A DNA stretch of 64,000 nt from Antedon bifida (Eukaryota > Echinodermata > Crinoidea > Comatulida > Antedonidae). A program made the position numbers and the translations under genes. The notes below the pieces were generated by a model. It saw only the letters and a list, made by a program, of their open reading frames with translations. It searched no databases and was not told the DNA's origin. The stretch is from contig OY727094.1 in NCBI GenBank assembly GCA_963402885.1, positions 12,588,501 to 12,652,500 on the forward strand, written 5' to 3'. Shown here one piece after another: positions 1 to 12,596 of this stretch (its first letter is position 1; each line of letters begins with the position of its first letter).

Positions 1-10
1 ACCTACTTTG

Positions 11-209
11 AATTTTTAACTTTTTAACTTTTATACAATCAGAATTTTTAACTTTTATACAATCAGAATTTTTAACTTTTATACAATCAGAATTTAACTT
101 TTATACAATCAGAATTTTTAACTTTTATACATTCATAATTTTTAACTTTTATACAATCAGAATTTTTAACTTTTATACAATCAGAATTTTTAACTTTTAC
201 ACAATCAGA
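11..209. repeat. 24-bp minisatellite, about 8 units
   Basis: About eight head-to-tail copies of a 24-bp unit read AATTTTTAACTTTTATACAA plus TCAG. One unit is shortened by two bases and a few carry single substitutions. The array starts close to the window edge and may continue upstream. It is not coding. Confidence 0.9.
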
Positions 210-2170
210 TTGTTCAGATAGAAATTGCATTTTTATAACACTTTTGTTAACATTTTATTATACCATATTTTTCTATGTATTTTTCTAAATTTGTTAAATG
301 TCGGTTTTATTGTATCGTTCAAGTTGACAGGGGCTGGTCAAGCACATCACAAGATGACAGTTTTATACTTTTGCTTTTCCGCTACTCCCCTGTTATACTT
401 ATATTATGTTTGTTTTTTTGCTATGTAGAAAGATTGAAAATAAATAAATAAAAATAATATAGGTGGTGTCTGAGCAGCATTGTGTTGAAATGCATTGGAT
501 AATAAGACACAAAGGTGTACAACTGGTGTCTTTAGCTGCACTATCATAGACGGGTAGATGTTATTGTGTATTAAATATTAAAGAGATGATAGCATTCGGT
601 TTATTCTATTTTAAAAAGTGGTAGGTTATATAGGTTATACGATAATGTTACTATTGTAGTTTTAATGGAATGAAACTATGTTATGGAATGAATCTACAAA
701 GGCATAGTATTATTCGCTGTTTAAACACTGTAATCATGTTGGATAAGGTATTCAGATTAAGGTGTATGTATATTCAGATGGGTAGTGTAAATCCCAAATT
801 ATTTTTTAAAGCAATTTAATAAATATATGTTTGATGTTCTTCTGAATTCAATTTTGTGAGCATAAAATAATATCATGACTTGTTTTTGTATGCAATGTGA
901 GACAATGCTCTATTAACACACATACCAAATGAAAAGGGCATTGCAAACTACAGAAAGCCACTAATCTCTTCTCTGTATTGACATCATGCTCTTATACTCT
1001 TTCATGGTTTACAATTTATGCACTTTGTCATTCTCTTATACATGATGTTAAATGCACCTGGGTTCTAGCACTGTCTTTTTTTCTCTTTTGTGGCTTGAAC
1101 CAGCACTTTTGTTCATTCATTCAATGACATGATTAATACAAGTTAATCAGTAATATGTAATACAGTAGTTGTCATAAATCTACAATCTTCATAATCTATT
1201 TGATCATTGTTGTCAAATATAATCTTCCCTTTTTCGTAATTGTTGTATATCTTTATCCATATAATATTCAAAATAAAGACCAAAAATCATTCATTCACAA
1301 CAAGACACAATTCAATCCGCAATATGTGTTGTTGTTCTAAATATTGCATCTTTATAATCTGTTTAAATTGCTAGTATCCAATATAATTCTCCCTTTTTCT
1401 TTCTTTTTTCGTTTATTCTTTAACCTTTTTATCCATGTATAATAATGTGTATATAAAAAAAAAGCATTATATAATATAAACATTAAAAAGGCGTGTTTAA
1501 GTTATTGATAATCAACTTAAATAGTATCCAGAAGTTTTTGCACACTGGCTGAATATTTAATTCAGATAGTATCGTAATATCAGGTATAGTATAGAGTCAT
1601 AAAATAAAAATTCCATTAAAAACTTTGCACTACAAAACATTTTTCACCATCCCAAGAGTTTATACTACCCTATTTCCTATCCAGAGGATTTTAGCTCTGT
1701 CTTAACCCCAGCTTTACACTATAAAGACTGACAGATCTCAAACTTTTGGGATTCATTCAAAAATAAAAGAACCTTGATAATATAAGTTATAATATAATAA
1801 TAATAATAAAATCATTTTTGTAATGGAGCTTGTTCACAAACATAATGTGTGCATAAAACATATGCAAAATAAAATCTAAAAATTACCACAAAAGATTACA
1901 ACAGGAAAAATGTATTAATAGATTAATACAATTTAAAGAAGTTAATAATAACACATAAAATGAGTTTTTTAATACTCTATAAAGAGTTGTAAAATAATTT
2001 TGCAATATCGATATGAATAAACTATTTGATTTGTTTTCTTAATAGTTCCATAATTTATAAATTCATTTCATTTCAAGTAACATTTATTATTCTTTAAAAT
2101 AAAACGTTAACATTTGACAAAAATAAAGAATTAAAATAAATATACTTCTGCTTCAAAAAATAAACATATA
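210..2170. other. AT-rich non-coding stretch
   Basis: Nothing in this stretch can be supported as a gene. It has many A and T runs, and the one open frame (225-428) is short with no recognisable motif. It is probably intronic or intergenic. Confidence 0.5.
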
Positions 2171-2179
2171 CAATTTTTT

Positions 2180-2720
2180 TTAAATGCTAAAAAGAAGAGG
2201 CTAAACTAGAAGTTACTTGTGGCGGGCAAGCCATGTACAATAAAACAAAAAGACAGAAAAAAACACATACAAAAAAAAACAAACAAATAAACAGGAAGCA
2301 TAAAGACACTAAACGATATAAATGGTAATTATTGGAAGTTAGTAGCCATATGGGGCAGAGGAGACGAAAAACGGCTGACAATAATCATTTAAAATATACT
2401 AGTAATTTGATGAAAGGTAGTTTTTTTACTTAAAATACAGAAAACAATTCCTTGATATCGGGGTACATGTGATATCATTAGGAAGTGCATTCACTAATTT
2501 AGAGGCACTTAATTAGACATTGTGTTGAATTAAAGTAAGTTTAGTTAAAGGAAGATGAAGGGCGTGTGAGGCCCTAGTATTGTAAAAGTGGATTACTGAG
2601 TTTGTTAAGAAAATTTAAGAAATTTGGTTAAGAAAAATAAGAAGGGAGTTTTTTGACGAAATGTTCAAAAACGAAAATACACTGTTGAAGTTTATTAAAA
2701 TCATAAACAGTTAAAAGTTT
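2180..2720 (-). pseudogene. Decayed LINE ORF2 C-terminus and 3' region
   Basis: On the minus strand, the translation around 2553-2605 gives a motif like HNTR followed by HLPL, then, nearer 2490, LVNALPNDI. Established knowledge: CR1/Jockey-type non-LTR retrotransposons carry an (H)NTR...LP...LWNSLP signature in the last part of ORF2, after the reverse transcriptase domain. The frame is broken by several stops and shifts, so this is a dead copy. A-rich sequence on the plus strand near 2230-2300 could be part of the 3' UTR. The family assignment is by motif only. Confidence 0.55.
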
Positions 2721-2769
2721 AGGTTTGAAATAACTGACACACATAACACCAATACAATATTAAAAACTG

Positions 2770-4080
2770 TAAAAGCATGAAACCATACAAATCATGGTTA
2801 AAATTAGGAGAGTCTTATATGGCTATGAAAACCTGAGTTATGATGCCATGTCCTAAAACAGCAATATTTCCATGTTGCATGACAATTCTTTTACTTCAGT
2901 GACATACTTTAAGAAGTATGAATGAAAAAATGTCTAAGTAACAGAAAAAAAAAATGATTTACAGAACACCTAATGTAGTCACAACTATAAATGTATTTTT
3001 TCAATTTGATTGATTCAAATGTCCAAATAGAAAAAGACAAAAGTATTTTATTTAATTATTCTATTCACAAAAATATTGTCTGCTAGGTAGGCCTATTATA
3101 AGCCTAGAGGCCTAGGCTAACTCTATTAGTGAGGTAACCATCATTTGGTTTTTAGAAAATCATAACATTTAAAGAATACATGTATACTCACTATTAAACA
3201 ATAGTTTAACTTTCATTTATATAATGTCAGTTAATCAAAATGGTCATTTTAATTTCAAAACATGCCACTAGCTTAGCTTACTCTAGTAATGCACATTAAT
3301 TGTATTATTAGTCCTACTAGATATAAACCAAAATTTAAACCAGTAGCCCAATGGTATTCGTATACAACATGTGAGTTGTTTACTAAGGCATTTTTAGCAT
3401 ACATACACAAAATTATTATATTATGATTTTTTTTATTTGATTTGATTTGTTCAATATTCAATAAATAAATATTCAATAAATGTTCTCCACACATATATTA
3501 AAAATACATAAAATAATAATTATATAAACACTTGTGATAACCAACAAAAAACATAGTGTGGAAGGAAACCTATATATAAGTTTAAAAACTTTACGCCTAG
3601 GCTCCCAGAAAAAAATAATAAAAAAGTTGGGAAGAAGATGATACAAAATACAATATATATCCAAATAAAAAGAAGAAGAAGGAGAATTGAAAACATCAGA
3701 CAGTCGAAGATTCAGGCAAGCTCATTGAAAAAAAAGGTAATTTTCAAAGAATACCAAAGATGGAGTTAAAAAAAATTAAATTTTTGGGGTGTCTACCCAT
3801 CGAGTAATACAATTATAAAATTATAAACAAACCTTCCTACTGTATTTTGAATGCTACAAATTGAAATGATTATCTATTTGTGATAATACTCTAGGAATAT
3901 TAAATATTTTAAATTGTATTGAACAATTTGTATTAATTAAATACATTTTTCTATTTCTGATGATTATGATTTATTAGTAAATTCCTTTTACATATCACTA
4001 TTACATACTGTCATGTGAATAACCTTAGTGTAGAGAACCCAAATTCTTATTTACAGTAAAATTGAAGTGCTATGGACATC
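2770..4080. other. AT-rich non-coding stretch
   Basis: No gene is supported here. There are two short minus-strand open frames (3273-3494 and 3473-3664) with biased, intron-like composition and no motif. One copy of the TAGGCCTA word lies near 3088, beside further GCCTAGG-type words. Confidence 0.45.
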
Positions 4081-4149
4081 TCTGAGTGAAGACATACTTG
4101 CTCTGCATAATATTTAATTTCCAACATGGGTACAGTAGCTTAGCAGCTG

Positions 4150-4560
4150 ACATTTAAATACTAGGATTGACATGGAAAGAGCATCACTAAAGCAAGGCAA
4201 ACCATCATTGCTAAACAGAAATGTTATGGAACTTCAAAGTAAAACTAAGGATAAATTTAAAGCTACAATGGATAGTTTGACATGAATGTGTGAACATTAA
4301 ATCTAAACAGGATACTCTACATGGAAGCTGAATTGCTACGAGTTGAAAGGCATTCTAACAACCTAAGATTTGGTGACATCAAGGAAAAGATCAAATGCAA
4401 CTTGTAAAGGACATATTTAAAACTGATCTTGGCTTAAATAAATTTTTTATAGAAAATGCACACTGAACTGGAAAAATTAAGGTGAAGATCTATGCCCAAG
4501 ACACATTATCATTTGTATTTTGTGATTCAAAAAGCTAAGGCTATGATTTGAAGACAACAA
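4150..4560 (+). pseudogene. Decayed LINE ORF1-like fragment
   Basis: Stitching frames by eye gives a coiled-coil-like start, then a run resembling RHSNNLRF, a later 'LGL' plus 'IENAH', and then an 'AQDTLSFVF' stretch. This is the order seen in the RRM-like part of L1-type ORF1 proteins (NNLRF/IEG..., then IERAHR..., then a beta strand). Several stops and frameshifts are present. It lies about 1 kb upstream of the reverse transcriptase relic at 5.6-6.8 kb on the same strand, but I cannot show that the two belong to one element. Confidence 0.4.
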
Positions 4561-5599
4561 CCTTTTATGTGATAGATGATCTGCCGGCTACCATCTTTGT
4601 GATATGCATAATGTATTTAATAAAATATGTTAACATTTTAGAACACATTTATTGGTTTTTATTTATTACAAAATATGATCAGATCTATTATTGACAAAAG
4701 AACTATCGGATTAGCTTTTTATAAATCAATAAAACAAAAAAGAATTCTATAATTGGCTTTATTTAAGTCAACTGAAATATAATAACATAGAACATTTTGC
4801 TGTTATTATAAATTAATTAATTATAAAATTTAAATCATGAAGATTTTGTAATATTGTGGAAGAATTCAACATTGTTTTAATCAAATTAATAAGCATAATC
4901 TAATTAATAATTATTTTATATCATCTTATCAATTATTGTTCTTTTTTCCCTACGATTTCTAAACCAACGAGAACTTAAAAAAAGAATGAATGCAGAACTT
5001 ATTTTTACACACATTTTTACAGACATCTCTGATCATTTACCTATTTACCTATAAAATAATTGATTATTATTAACTTTAAAATAGGTTGACGTTCCTGACC
5101 ATTCATACTGAATTAGAGATATAGGTGCATTTTGCAACTGATTGGTCTAAACTATACAGTTAACTCTAATGTTGGATACATTTTTTTTATAAACTTTTTG
5201 CAGTTCAAGGAAAAAAAAAACACTAAAACAACTATGGATGACACCCCTCTACCCACCCCACCTAAATAAACTTAGTAAACATAAACTTTAACAAATTCAT
5301 AAATGTTCCGATATCTCAAGATATAAAAAGTATAGCAACATTATTACTACACTTCAAATGAAAAAAATGCTACGAGACTAAATTCAATCAGATTAAATGT
5401 AACATTTTTAAAAAAATGAGAAGTAAAAAATTCTGTAATCAATCTCGGTAAAGAAAGTAAAAATACATATGAATGATGAATATATTTATGATACAAACCT
5501 AATTAGCCAGAATTCAGTGATTATTTTTCAAAAATGTGTAGAACTACCTGTAATTCTATATTCCTAAAAATACCAAAGACCTAATCTCTTAATTACCAC

Positions 5600-6800
5600 C
5601 TCCCATATAGCCTCTCATTTATATATGAAACAGAAGTGCTTAATATAATTAATCATTTATATTCTAGTAAAGGTTGAGGGCATGATTATTAAAAAGATTG
5701 CTCCATTAATTATAAGCCATCATTCATGATGGGTTCTGTACCTAATCATTTTAAAAGTTAATCCTGTACTTAAAAACGGATACTTTTATACCAATCTTAA
5801 TTTTACACATTTTTTTCAAAAAATAATAAAAAATGTATGCATACAATACCACTTTTCATGCTTTTCTTGAACTCACTAATTCCGTTAATACTGCATTTGA
5901 AAACAATTAATTTTATGATGTACTTTTCTAGATTTATCAAAAAATGTTGATGTTGTTAACCTTGATATTTTCAAGTTGTTTCACAATGGTATTTTGGGGC
6001 CTTTCTTAGATTGGTTTAAAAGCTATTTTACAGATCAAAATCATTATTTCAAATTAATAATTAGTGAATCTTCCAGACCTTTTTTTTGCAGATGATACAA
6101 CTTTATTATATTTTAATAACAATATTGATGTCTTTTAAATTTTTTAATTTAGAGTTAAATAAGCTAGTGAATGGTTCACTACAAACCAGATATTAATTAA
6201 TACTGCTAAAACTAATTGTATTAGATATAAACTTACACACAACAATTGTTATGTTTTTTAATAGAAAATTAATTTAAAGAAAAAGTGAAGTATCATTCCT
6301 TGGTCTTTTAGATTATTGGCTGCCAACAATTTTTATCAAATAAAATATCTAAATATATTGGTATTCTAAAGAAATTAAAATAAAATGTTTTACTTATAGA
6401 GTACTGTAACATTGTTTGGGCTGGTGATTACGCCCCCTCTAATCCGAGAGTGAAGGTTTAGCAATTATAAACCAACAAATGATGCTTAACCACAAAATTA
6501 AGTATTTAACAAAAATATATTTAATTTTTTTAATTGACAAACCAAGTGAGTTGTAAACTACTTATTCAATCACTTTTATGTTGGTAAAATGAAGTTTGCT
6601 ATGTTTTTGGAGGATTGCAGAGTTTGACAATTATTTTAAACAAAAAACTGATGTTTTACCCCAAATATAAGTGGAATAGTCTTGATTTAACCATTGTTTC
6701 TAATTGTAAAAACTTTTAAATGATATTTGAAAAATCATTATCTGTCCAACTACTTTTCTGATGAAATAATACGCTATTGTCTATATTTCTGTTGATTTTA
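5600..6800 (+). pseudogene. Decayed LINE reverse transcriptase (CR1/Jockey-like)
   Basis: Reverse transcriptase landmarks appear in order on the plus strand. A pre-domain reads like 'MMGSVPNHFK' (near 5725). Motif A is FLDLSK at 5925-5942, followed by V-VN and a 'W-K-Y' segment. The catalytic FADD box is at 6085-6096, followed by TTLLYF. Further on come a 'KTN' segment and, near 6410, NIVWA, typical of the thumb region of CR1/Jockey ORF2. Many stops and frameshifts and an internal deletion before FADD show it is dead. An endonuclease domain was not found upstream. Such proteins copy their own RNA into the target site. Confidence 0.75.
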
Positions 6801-7638
6801 TTTATTTATTTTAAGTTCTGGTTCCTGTATGGTTATTACCTTTATTCATGTAATTTATTTTATGTTTTCATGCTACTTTTAAAAAAAATTAATGTAACCT
6901 AAATATATTTTCTGTTTTGTATTCATTAGACCATTACGAAAATAATTGTATTGAACTTTAACTTGATAATATTGTTATTTGATTTGAAACTCATCACAAG
7001 CCCTCAAAATGAGTGCTTATGTTTTTCATATGTACATTTGGATAAAAAGAAAAAGCCAGTATACAATCTAAATTAATAGTTGTGCATTAAATCAGGGCAA
7101 TTATTAAATACATGTACATTTTATTTTGATTTCAAATCTCAGGGAATACTTAATTTATGTGTGAAATTATAGGACAATTCTCAATAAAAAAAACATTATA
7201 ACAATACTGCTTGAACATTAGATGAAGGAGAAACTTCAATCACTGAATGTCAGTAATTCTTAAATAATTGACAGAAGGTGAAAAGGTGTAAAACTAATCA
7301 AAGATTTAACATCTACAAGAAATAATTCAGAAACAGAAGGACTTGATTGTTCCATAGTTTTGTACCACAATACTGTAAATGAAATTCTGTATTTACCTAA
7401 AATAATACAAGGTTTAGGTAAAAGGAAAATCAACATTTATTGCATATTTTATTAATTTTTTTACAAAAATACTACATAGTGTAAATTTTAGTTTATTTAA
7501 AATATTAAATAATTCAGTGTTTGAACTATCAAGAACTATTGGTGGTTGGACATTATTGTTGGACACAGATACCTGGGTCTTTATACATGCTGATATAGAG
7601 AGTAGAAGGCATGGAACCTCATTAGCACTATTTAGTCA

Positions 7639-7833
7639 GTGAAATCAACTAGTAGCCACATGCTAGAAAGATGTCCTATTCACACTGCCGTGCTGTTTAA
7701 AGATAATTTATGCTGTGGGTACAACAATGAGTATCTATTTGAACTGCATAGCATTCGCTGGGTTGGTGTTACCGCAGCCGCTAACGCATGGGTTGAAGGT
7801 AGGTTGTTAAAAAGCATGACCAATGAAAGGTAA
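7639..7833 (+). CDS. Unrecognised short open frame with a donor-like end
   Basis: This is a 64-codon frame in slightly more GC-rich sequence (7670-7840) than its surroundings. It ends at AAAG followed by GTAAGC, a good splice donor. No clear acceptor, domain or repeat could be named. The opposite strand of the same GC-rich segment is also partly open. It may be a lone exon, a transposon fragment or chance. No function is proposed. Confidence 0.15.
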   Translation: MKSTSSHMLERCPIHTAVLFKDNLCCGYNNEYLFELHSIRWVGVTAAANAWVEGRLLKSMTNER

Positions 7834-8087
7834 GCCACATGTTAAAGGTTTCCTAGTCGTTGGGTTTTATTAATATTGTTATATATACATTCAGCCATAT
7901 GTGAACTGTGAAAAAAGTGTTTGTAACAAGCAATTTTACGTCTCTTGCCCTTTATTTAACATTCTTGATATGGTGCTCTACTACAAGGGAAGGTAGTAGG
8001 ACCTTTCTCTCTTAAAGGGTGGAATCGGGAAGATAAATTTACTGTACTACTAAACTATAGCACAAAAATTTAAATTTGAAATTGCAT

Positions 8088-8890
8088 AAAAACACCAGAA
8101 ACGTAAACGTTATATTAAATATATTTAGTCATCTGATAATATTTTTTACCACACCGTTTATTTTTCCTTTATTGTAGCACAATAAAATAAGAAAAATTAT
8201 AAAACATAGGGAAAATTATGGATCAATAATTATTAGAATGTACGATCAATAAAAATTTATTGTCTATTATAAGACTATTATATTGGTCCCATGACAGGAT
8301 TCAGCTAGTTAAAGCCATAAAAAAGTTAATAAATGAATTACTTAATGAGGTAATGTAGTTGTAAAATAAAGATTTTCTATGCATATTATTAGTTAAAAAA
8401 TGAAAAAAATATTGCTAAATGTGTATGAAATTGGTCTGAATCAAATCAATAAAGGAAAACACCAGAAACGTAACGTTATATTACCTATATTATAGTTTAT
8501 ATATATATATATTATATTATCTGATAATATTTTTTACAGCACCGTTTATTTTTCCAATTTTTTGTGTGCCTCAAAGTTTATGTACAAAAGAATAGAGATT
8601 TTACGGTGTAATTTGAACTTTACTGTAGCGCGCACAATAAAAATTCAAATTATTCTGTAATATTATGAAAAACAATTATGGATAGATTATTAGGATGTAT
8701 GATCAATAGAAATTGTTTGCCTATTAAGACATTTTTTGCCTTTGACTATTATTATATGACAGACAGAATTTAGCTTGTTAAACCCATAACAAAGCTAATA
8801 AATGAATTGTATACAGTAATAGTAGTAAAATGAAAAAATATTGCTGGATGTGTAAATGTGTATGAAATTGGTCTGAATCAATAAAGTAAG
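8088..8890. repeat. Tandem duplication, two copies of about 370-430 bp
   Basis: Copy one (about 8088-8455) and copy two (about 8456-8890) both begin with ACACCAGAAACGTAA, continue through CTGATAATATTTTTTAC and the word CCGTTTATTTTTCC, and end with ATGAAATTGGTCTGAATCAA. Copy two contains a short TA dinucleotide expansion near 8500. It is non-coding. Confidence 0.8.
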
Positions 8891-8899
8891 AATAATTCA

Positions 8900-9915
8900 A
8901 TCTATTTATTCATAGGAAAATTGTCATGGAATATAGTTTTATTGAATTTAATCTTAATAGATAAATCTTAATTTACTCTGTGAACATGAATGTAAATTGA
9001 AAAGATAGGACCATATCCAACTGAAACAAGGACGAACCAAGGTCAATATTAGTTTAAAAAAAGGTTGTACTGCAATAGAATCTACAACAATGAAGAGTTT
9101 ATATACAATTGTAATACCTTTATATAATGCAAAGTCATTTACATCCATTGATTAAAATAAAAAGTTATGCTACAATAAACTTGGCATATATATTTTTGTT
9201 AAATGGCTTGTACTGAAATTTGAAATTTGTCTATATACAGTAAGTTCTTTTAAAAAGTAATCTTTTAACATTAATGTTAGAAAATGTTAAACTTAAAATT
9301 ATAAAAGTTGAACCTTACATATAGCTACTGTATGTTTATCCTCAAAAAAGTATTGTTTGATAATGTTGGATGATGAAGATAAATATGAATGAATAAAACA
9401 TGATAAGTGCAACTGCAGACTTTGCAAAGCACTGGTGATCACCATTGTCAGTGGTCTAAAATATTTCATAATGTTAAATGTTGGATACACTCTGAACTTT
9501 TTACAGTTGTATAGAACATTTAAGTCTAGTTCAGCTTTCTTGTGTTTCTTGTTGCTTTTCACCTCTGTAGGTTTTTTAGTGTTAAACAATTTCCCTTTAT
9601 TTTTTGTTTACTATAATTTACTATGTGTGTATGTATATTTAAAAGAAATAAACATTTTTTTAATAGACTAAAGATATTGCAATGGATCAATCATCACCTA
9701 GTTATGCTAATGATGATTTGTTTATTTTTACATTTTGTATGACATTGTAATGGTGGTTTGATACTGTAATTATTATGTAAGGTGATTTGTTAAAAACTAG
9801 GTACGGTAAATAACTTACAAAATTATATTTGTACCACTATTTCAGTTTTATTTATGTTTGTTAATCCTGAGTATAAAGAAAGAATAAATGTGGCAGATAT
9901 ACTTTCTGTATCTTA
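8900..9915. other. AT-rich non-coding stretch
   Basis: Two overlapping open frames on opposite strands (9299-9589 minus, 9435-9671 plus) have no recognisable motif. I see no gene, RNA or repeat that can be named. Confidence 0.4.
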
Positions 9916-9919
9916 TATT

Positions 9920-12369
9920 AGGTATCCCAATGAAAGCGCACAGAGGGGTATCACTTTTGAAATATTAACAAAATTCGAATAAGTAGTATGACTTTGATGG
10001 TAAATAAATCGTATTCACTCTTAATTAATACTTACAAAATTTATATTGTTTGAAAGTACTTGTATTAATCTATGTATCAGTGTGTTTACAATTAAAATTA
10101 ATGAAGTAGTCGCCGAGAAAATGCGATTTTAAAACGGTTCTAAAATCCCGTCGAGCCGATTTCCGCGCGATAAAAACCTCATCGGAAAATCCCCATCAGT
10201 TTTCAAAACACGATCGCACGATTACCATTAAAGCTATCGGATTAATTTTTGTTGTATGTTATCAGGCTTTAAATGAGCTTTAATTTGATATGAAAATCGT
10301 CTTTTATAAATAGATTTTTAGTAACGAAAAGTCAATTTTTGTGACAAAAATCCAATTTTGAATCACCGTTTATGGAAAAATATTATGGATTTTGGTATTA
10401 AATTATAGCTAAATCTACATTGAAATCGATAAAACATAGATTACAAACGTATTGTGCATGGTAATTGTGCGAACTACATTTTAAAATGGTGCATAAGGCG
10501 TAAATCCCGTTCAGAATTTTAAAGATTCAACCATTATAATCCGGTGAATATTGTAGTGAGTAAAATATTGTACTGTGAAATACGCGCTAGTTTGTTGTGA
10601 CGTTTTCCGTTTACTACATTATTGCACCCTATCAGCGAATGGTACGTTCCATATTTTGAACACGTTGTTTAGTTTTCCTCGCTCGAGTTCGGCCAGCTCG
10701 ACGCGAGATGTGTGACAGCAGCCATGTCGGAGATTGGCATGTCCTTTTCCGTCGTAAAATATCTGGTTTTACGCATTAATTTAACAACTTAAAATTGGTG
10801 TAATGTGCGGAAGATTTATTATGCAAGTATACAATGCAAATGCGTTAGGTTTAAATGGTTCTAGGACACCTACCCCCTAGACAGTTACCCCCCGGACGTT
10901 TACCACCCGGACAACTACCCCCTTAGGACAACTACCCCCCGGACAACTACTCTTTGGACAACTACCCCCTTAGGACAACTACCCCCTTAGGATAACAACC
11001 CCCCGGACAACTACCCCCCGGACAACTACCCCCTTAGGACAACTACACCCTTAGGATAACTATCCCCCGGTCAACTACCTATTATACACTGTTGCAGAGT
11101 CAGGTTGTTCCTAGGGGGTAATTGTCCGGGGGGGTAGTTGTCCAGGGGGTAGTTGTCAGTTGTCCGGGGGGTATTTGTCCGGGGGGTAGTTGTCCTAAAG
11201 GGGTAGTTGTCCTAAGGGGGTAGTTGTCCAGGTGGTGGTTGTCCGGGGGATAGTTTTCCGGGGGGTAAATGTCCAGGGGGTGAATATCCGGATACGGGTT
11301 TAAATGTACCGAAGAAATTTATTAAGCTAATTTACCAACGTTACATTTGACTCTGTATACGGCGGCCGAAAGTCATTAACTGCGACCGAAATACTTTTAC
11401 GGGAGCGACTGCTGATCGCGAGTAAGCCGTTACTTGGCCTAAACTTTAGCTCCATATTTCAATTTAATAACGTACTTACGGTTAGAAATACGAAAAGAAA
11501 ACCATTTTTATAATGTTATATATACTATTCATGTAAACAATTAATTGTTTTAATTAACATTGATTATTTTAAATGAGTTTATTTTGACCCATTGTGTGTT
11601 TGCCTATTAAAGAGAGCATCTTAGCCCGGCTTGGATTTGGTGTCATAATCATACGGCCCTAAAATTTTGTTTTACGTATTCAAAAGTTATATATAATTTA
11701 GTATTTATGATTGAAATTATGAATATAAAGTATATTAAAATAATATAATAATCATACTTAGTGTGAAAGAAAGGAAACAGTACACACAGTTTTTAACATA
11801 CTTTTTCATTTTTTTTTTATAATTTTAAATTTCACCATTAAAAAAATTTTTTTTTTTCATATTACACATATCAAATATATTTATTAATGAAATATACACT
11901 ACAAGTACAAAAAAAAATTAAATGAATTAGTACAGTAGTTCAAAAGTTACAGATCACTGAAAAATTGCAGTTTTTTCATTTTTTAGGGAATTCCAGCAAA
12001 AATGGGCGCAAAATGCTTTTGGACCAACTTTGTGGACCAATAATTTTAAAAATAGGTTTCGTTGAGACTCCAAAAAAAATAGAGTTGTACAACTCTGTGA
12101 TATCTATAGGTTTAAAAAAAATCAAAACTTTTAACTGATTATTGTAAAAGTTATAACCTTTTAAAAATGCTTCCAATTTTAACTGCAAAAAACACCATTT
12201 TTAGGCAAAAAATCGAGTATTTTTTTACCACTTTAAATAACCATAACTTCAGAAAGGGTAATCGGATTTCAATCATTTAAATTGCAAAATGCTAATTACA
12301 TTAAGTTCTTTGTGGTTAACTGAAAGAAAAAGTAAAAAAATTAATTTAAATTTTTTCATTGGGATACCT
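9920..12369. mobile_element. DNA transposon-like element with 15-bp terminal inverted repeats
   Basis: GGTATCCCAATGAAA at 9921-9935 recurs in exact inverse orientation at 12354-12368. The word CTTATATT occurs just outside the left end (9912-9919) and just outside the right end (12371-12378), consistent with an approximately 8-bp target duplication. The fit is one base off, so the exact boundaries are uncertain. No transposase frame was found inside, so it would be non-autonomous. The interior includes a CpG-richer block (10.1-10.8 kb) and a nested foldback element. The superfamily is undetermined. Confidence 0.6.
10858..11296. mobile_element. Foldback element with minisatellite arms and 10-bp target duplication
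   Basis: The left arm (about 10858-11070) is a tandem array of a 15-16-bp C-rich unit (ACAACTACCCCCCGG and variants). The right arm (about 11095-11296) carries the same unit in the opposite orientation (GGGGGGTAGTTGTCC). The outer ends align inverted (GTTCTAGGACACC against GTATCCGGATATTC). GGTTTAAATG flanks both sides exactly (10848-10857 and 11297-11306). Established knowledge: Drosophila Foldback elements have inverted repeats built of short tandem repeats and make duplications of about 9 bp. No coding capacity is present. Confidence 0.85.
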
Positions 12370-12370
12370 A

Positions 12371-12592
12371 CTTATATTGTATATGGAAAAAATAATTACA
12401 ACCTAATAACAAAGAACTATAATTGTGGCGTGTATTAAAAGATCACTTTAGTGCTCAACCAAATTCTGCATCATCATTCTTGGGATTGGTGGTGGTGACT
12501 ATAACCAGGAGGTGGTTGGAGTTGGTGATGATGTTGTTGAAAGGAATAAAGGAGAGTATCGCAAATGAGTATGATGATAATTATAAAATAAA
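12371..12592. repeat. Left flank of the array, paralogous to 34859-35060
   Basis: TATGGAAAAAATAATTACAA near 12380 and the segment with GGAGTTGG, TTGTTGA and GAGAGTAT (about 12515-12560) match 34859-35000 in order. The other side of the array (from about 30000) matches the continuation of that paralogue. The array therefore lies inside one copy of a duplicated segment. Confidence 0.7.
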
Positions 12593-12596
12593 CTAG

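Noticed and set aside
2187..2381. 64-codon minus-strand frame rich in Phe/Cys/Leu as a membrane protein
   Set aside because: It overlaps the A-rich 3' region of a dead LINE. The hydrophobic text comes from T-runs read on the minus strand.
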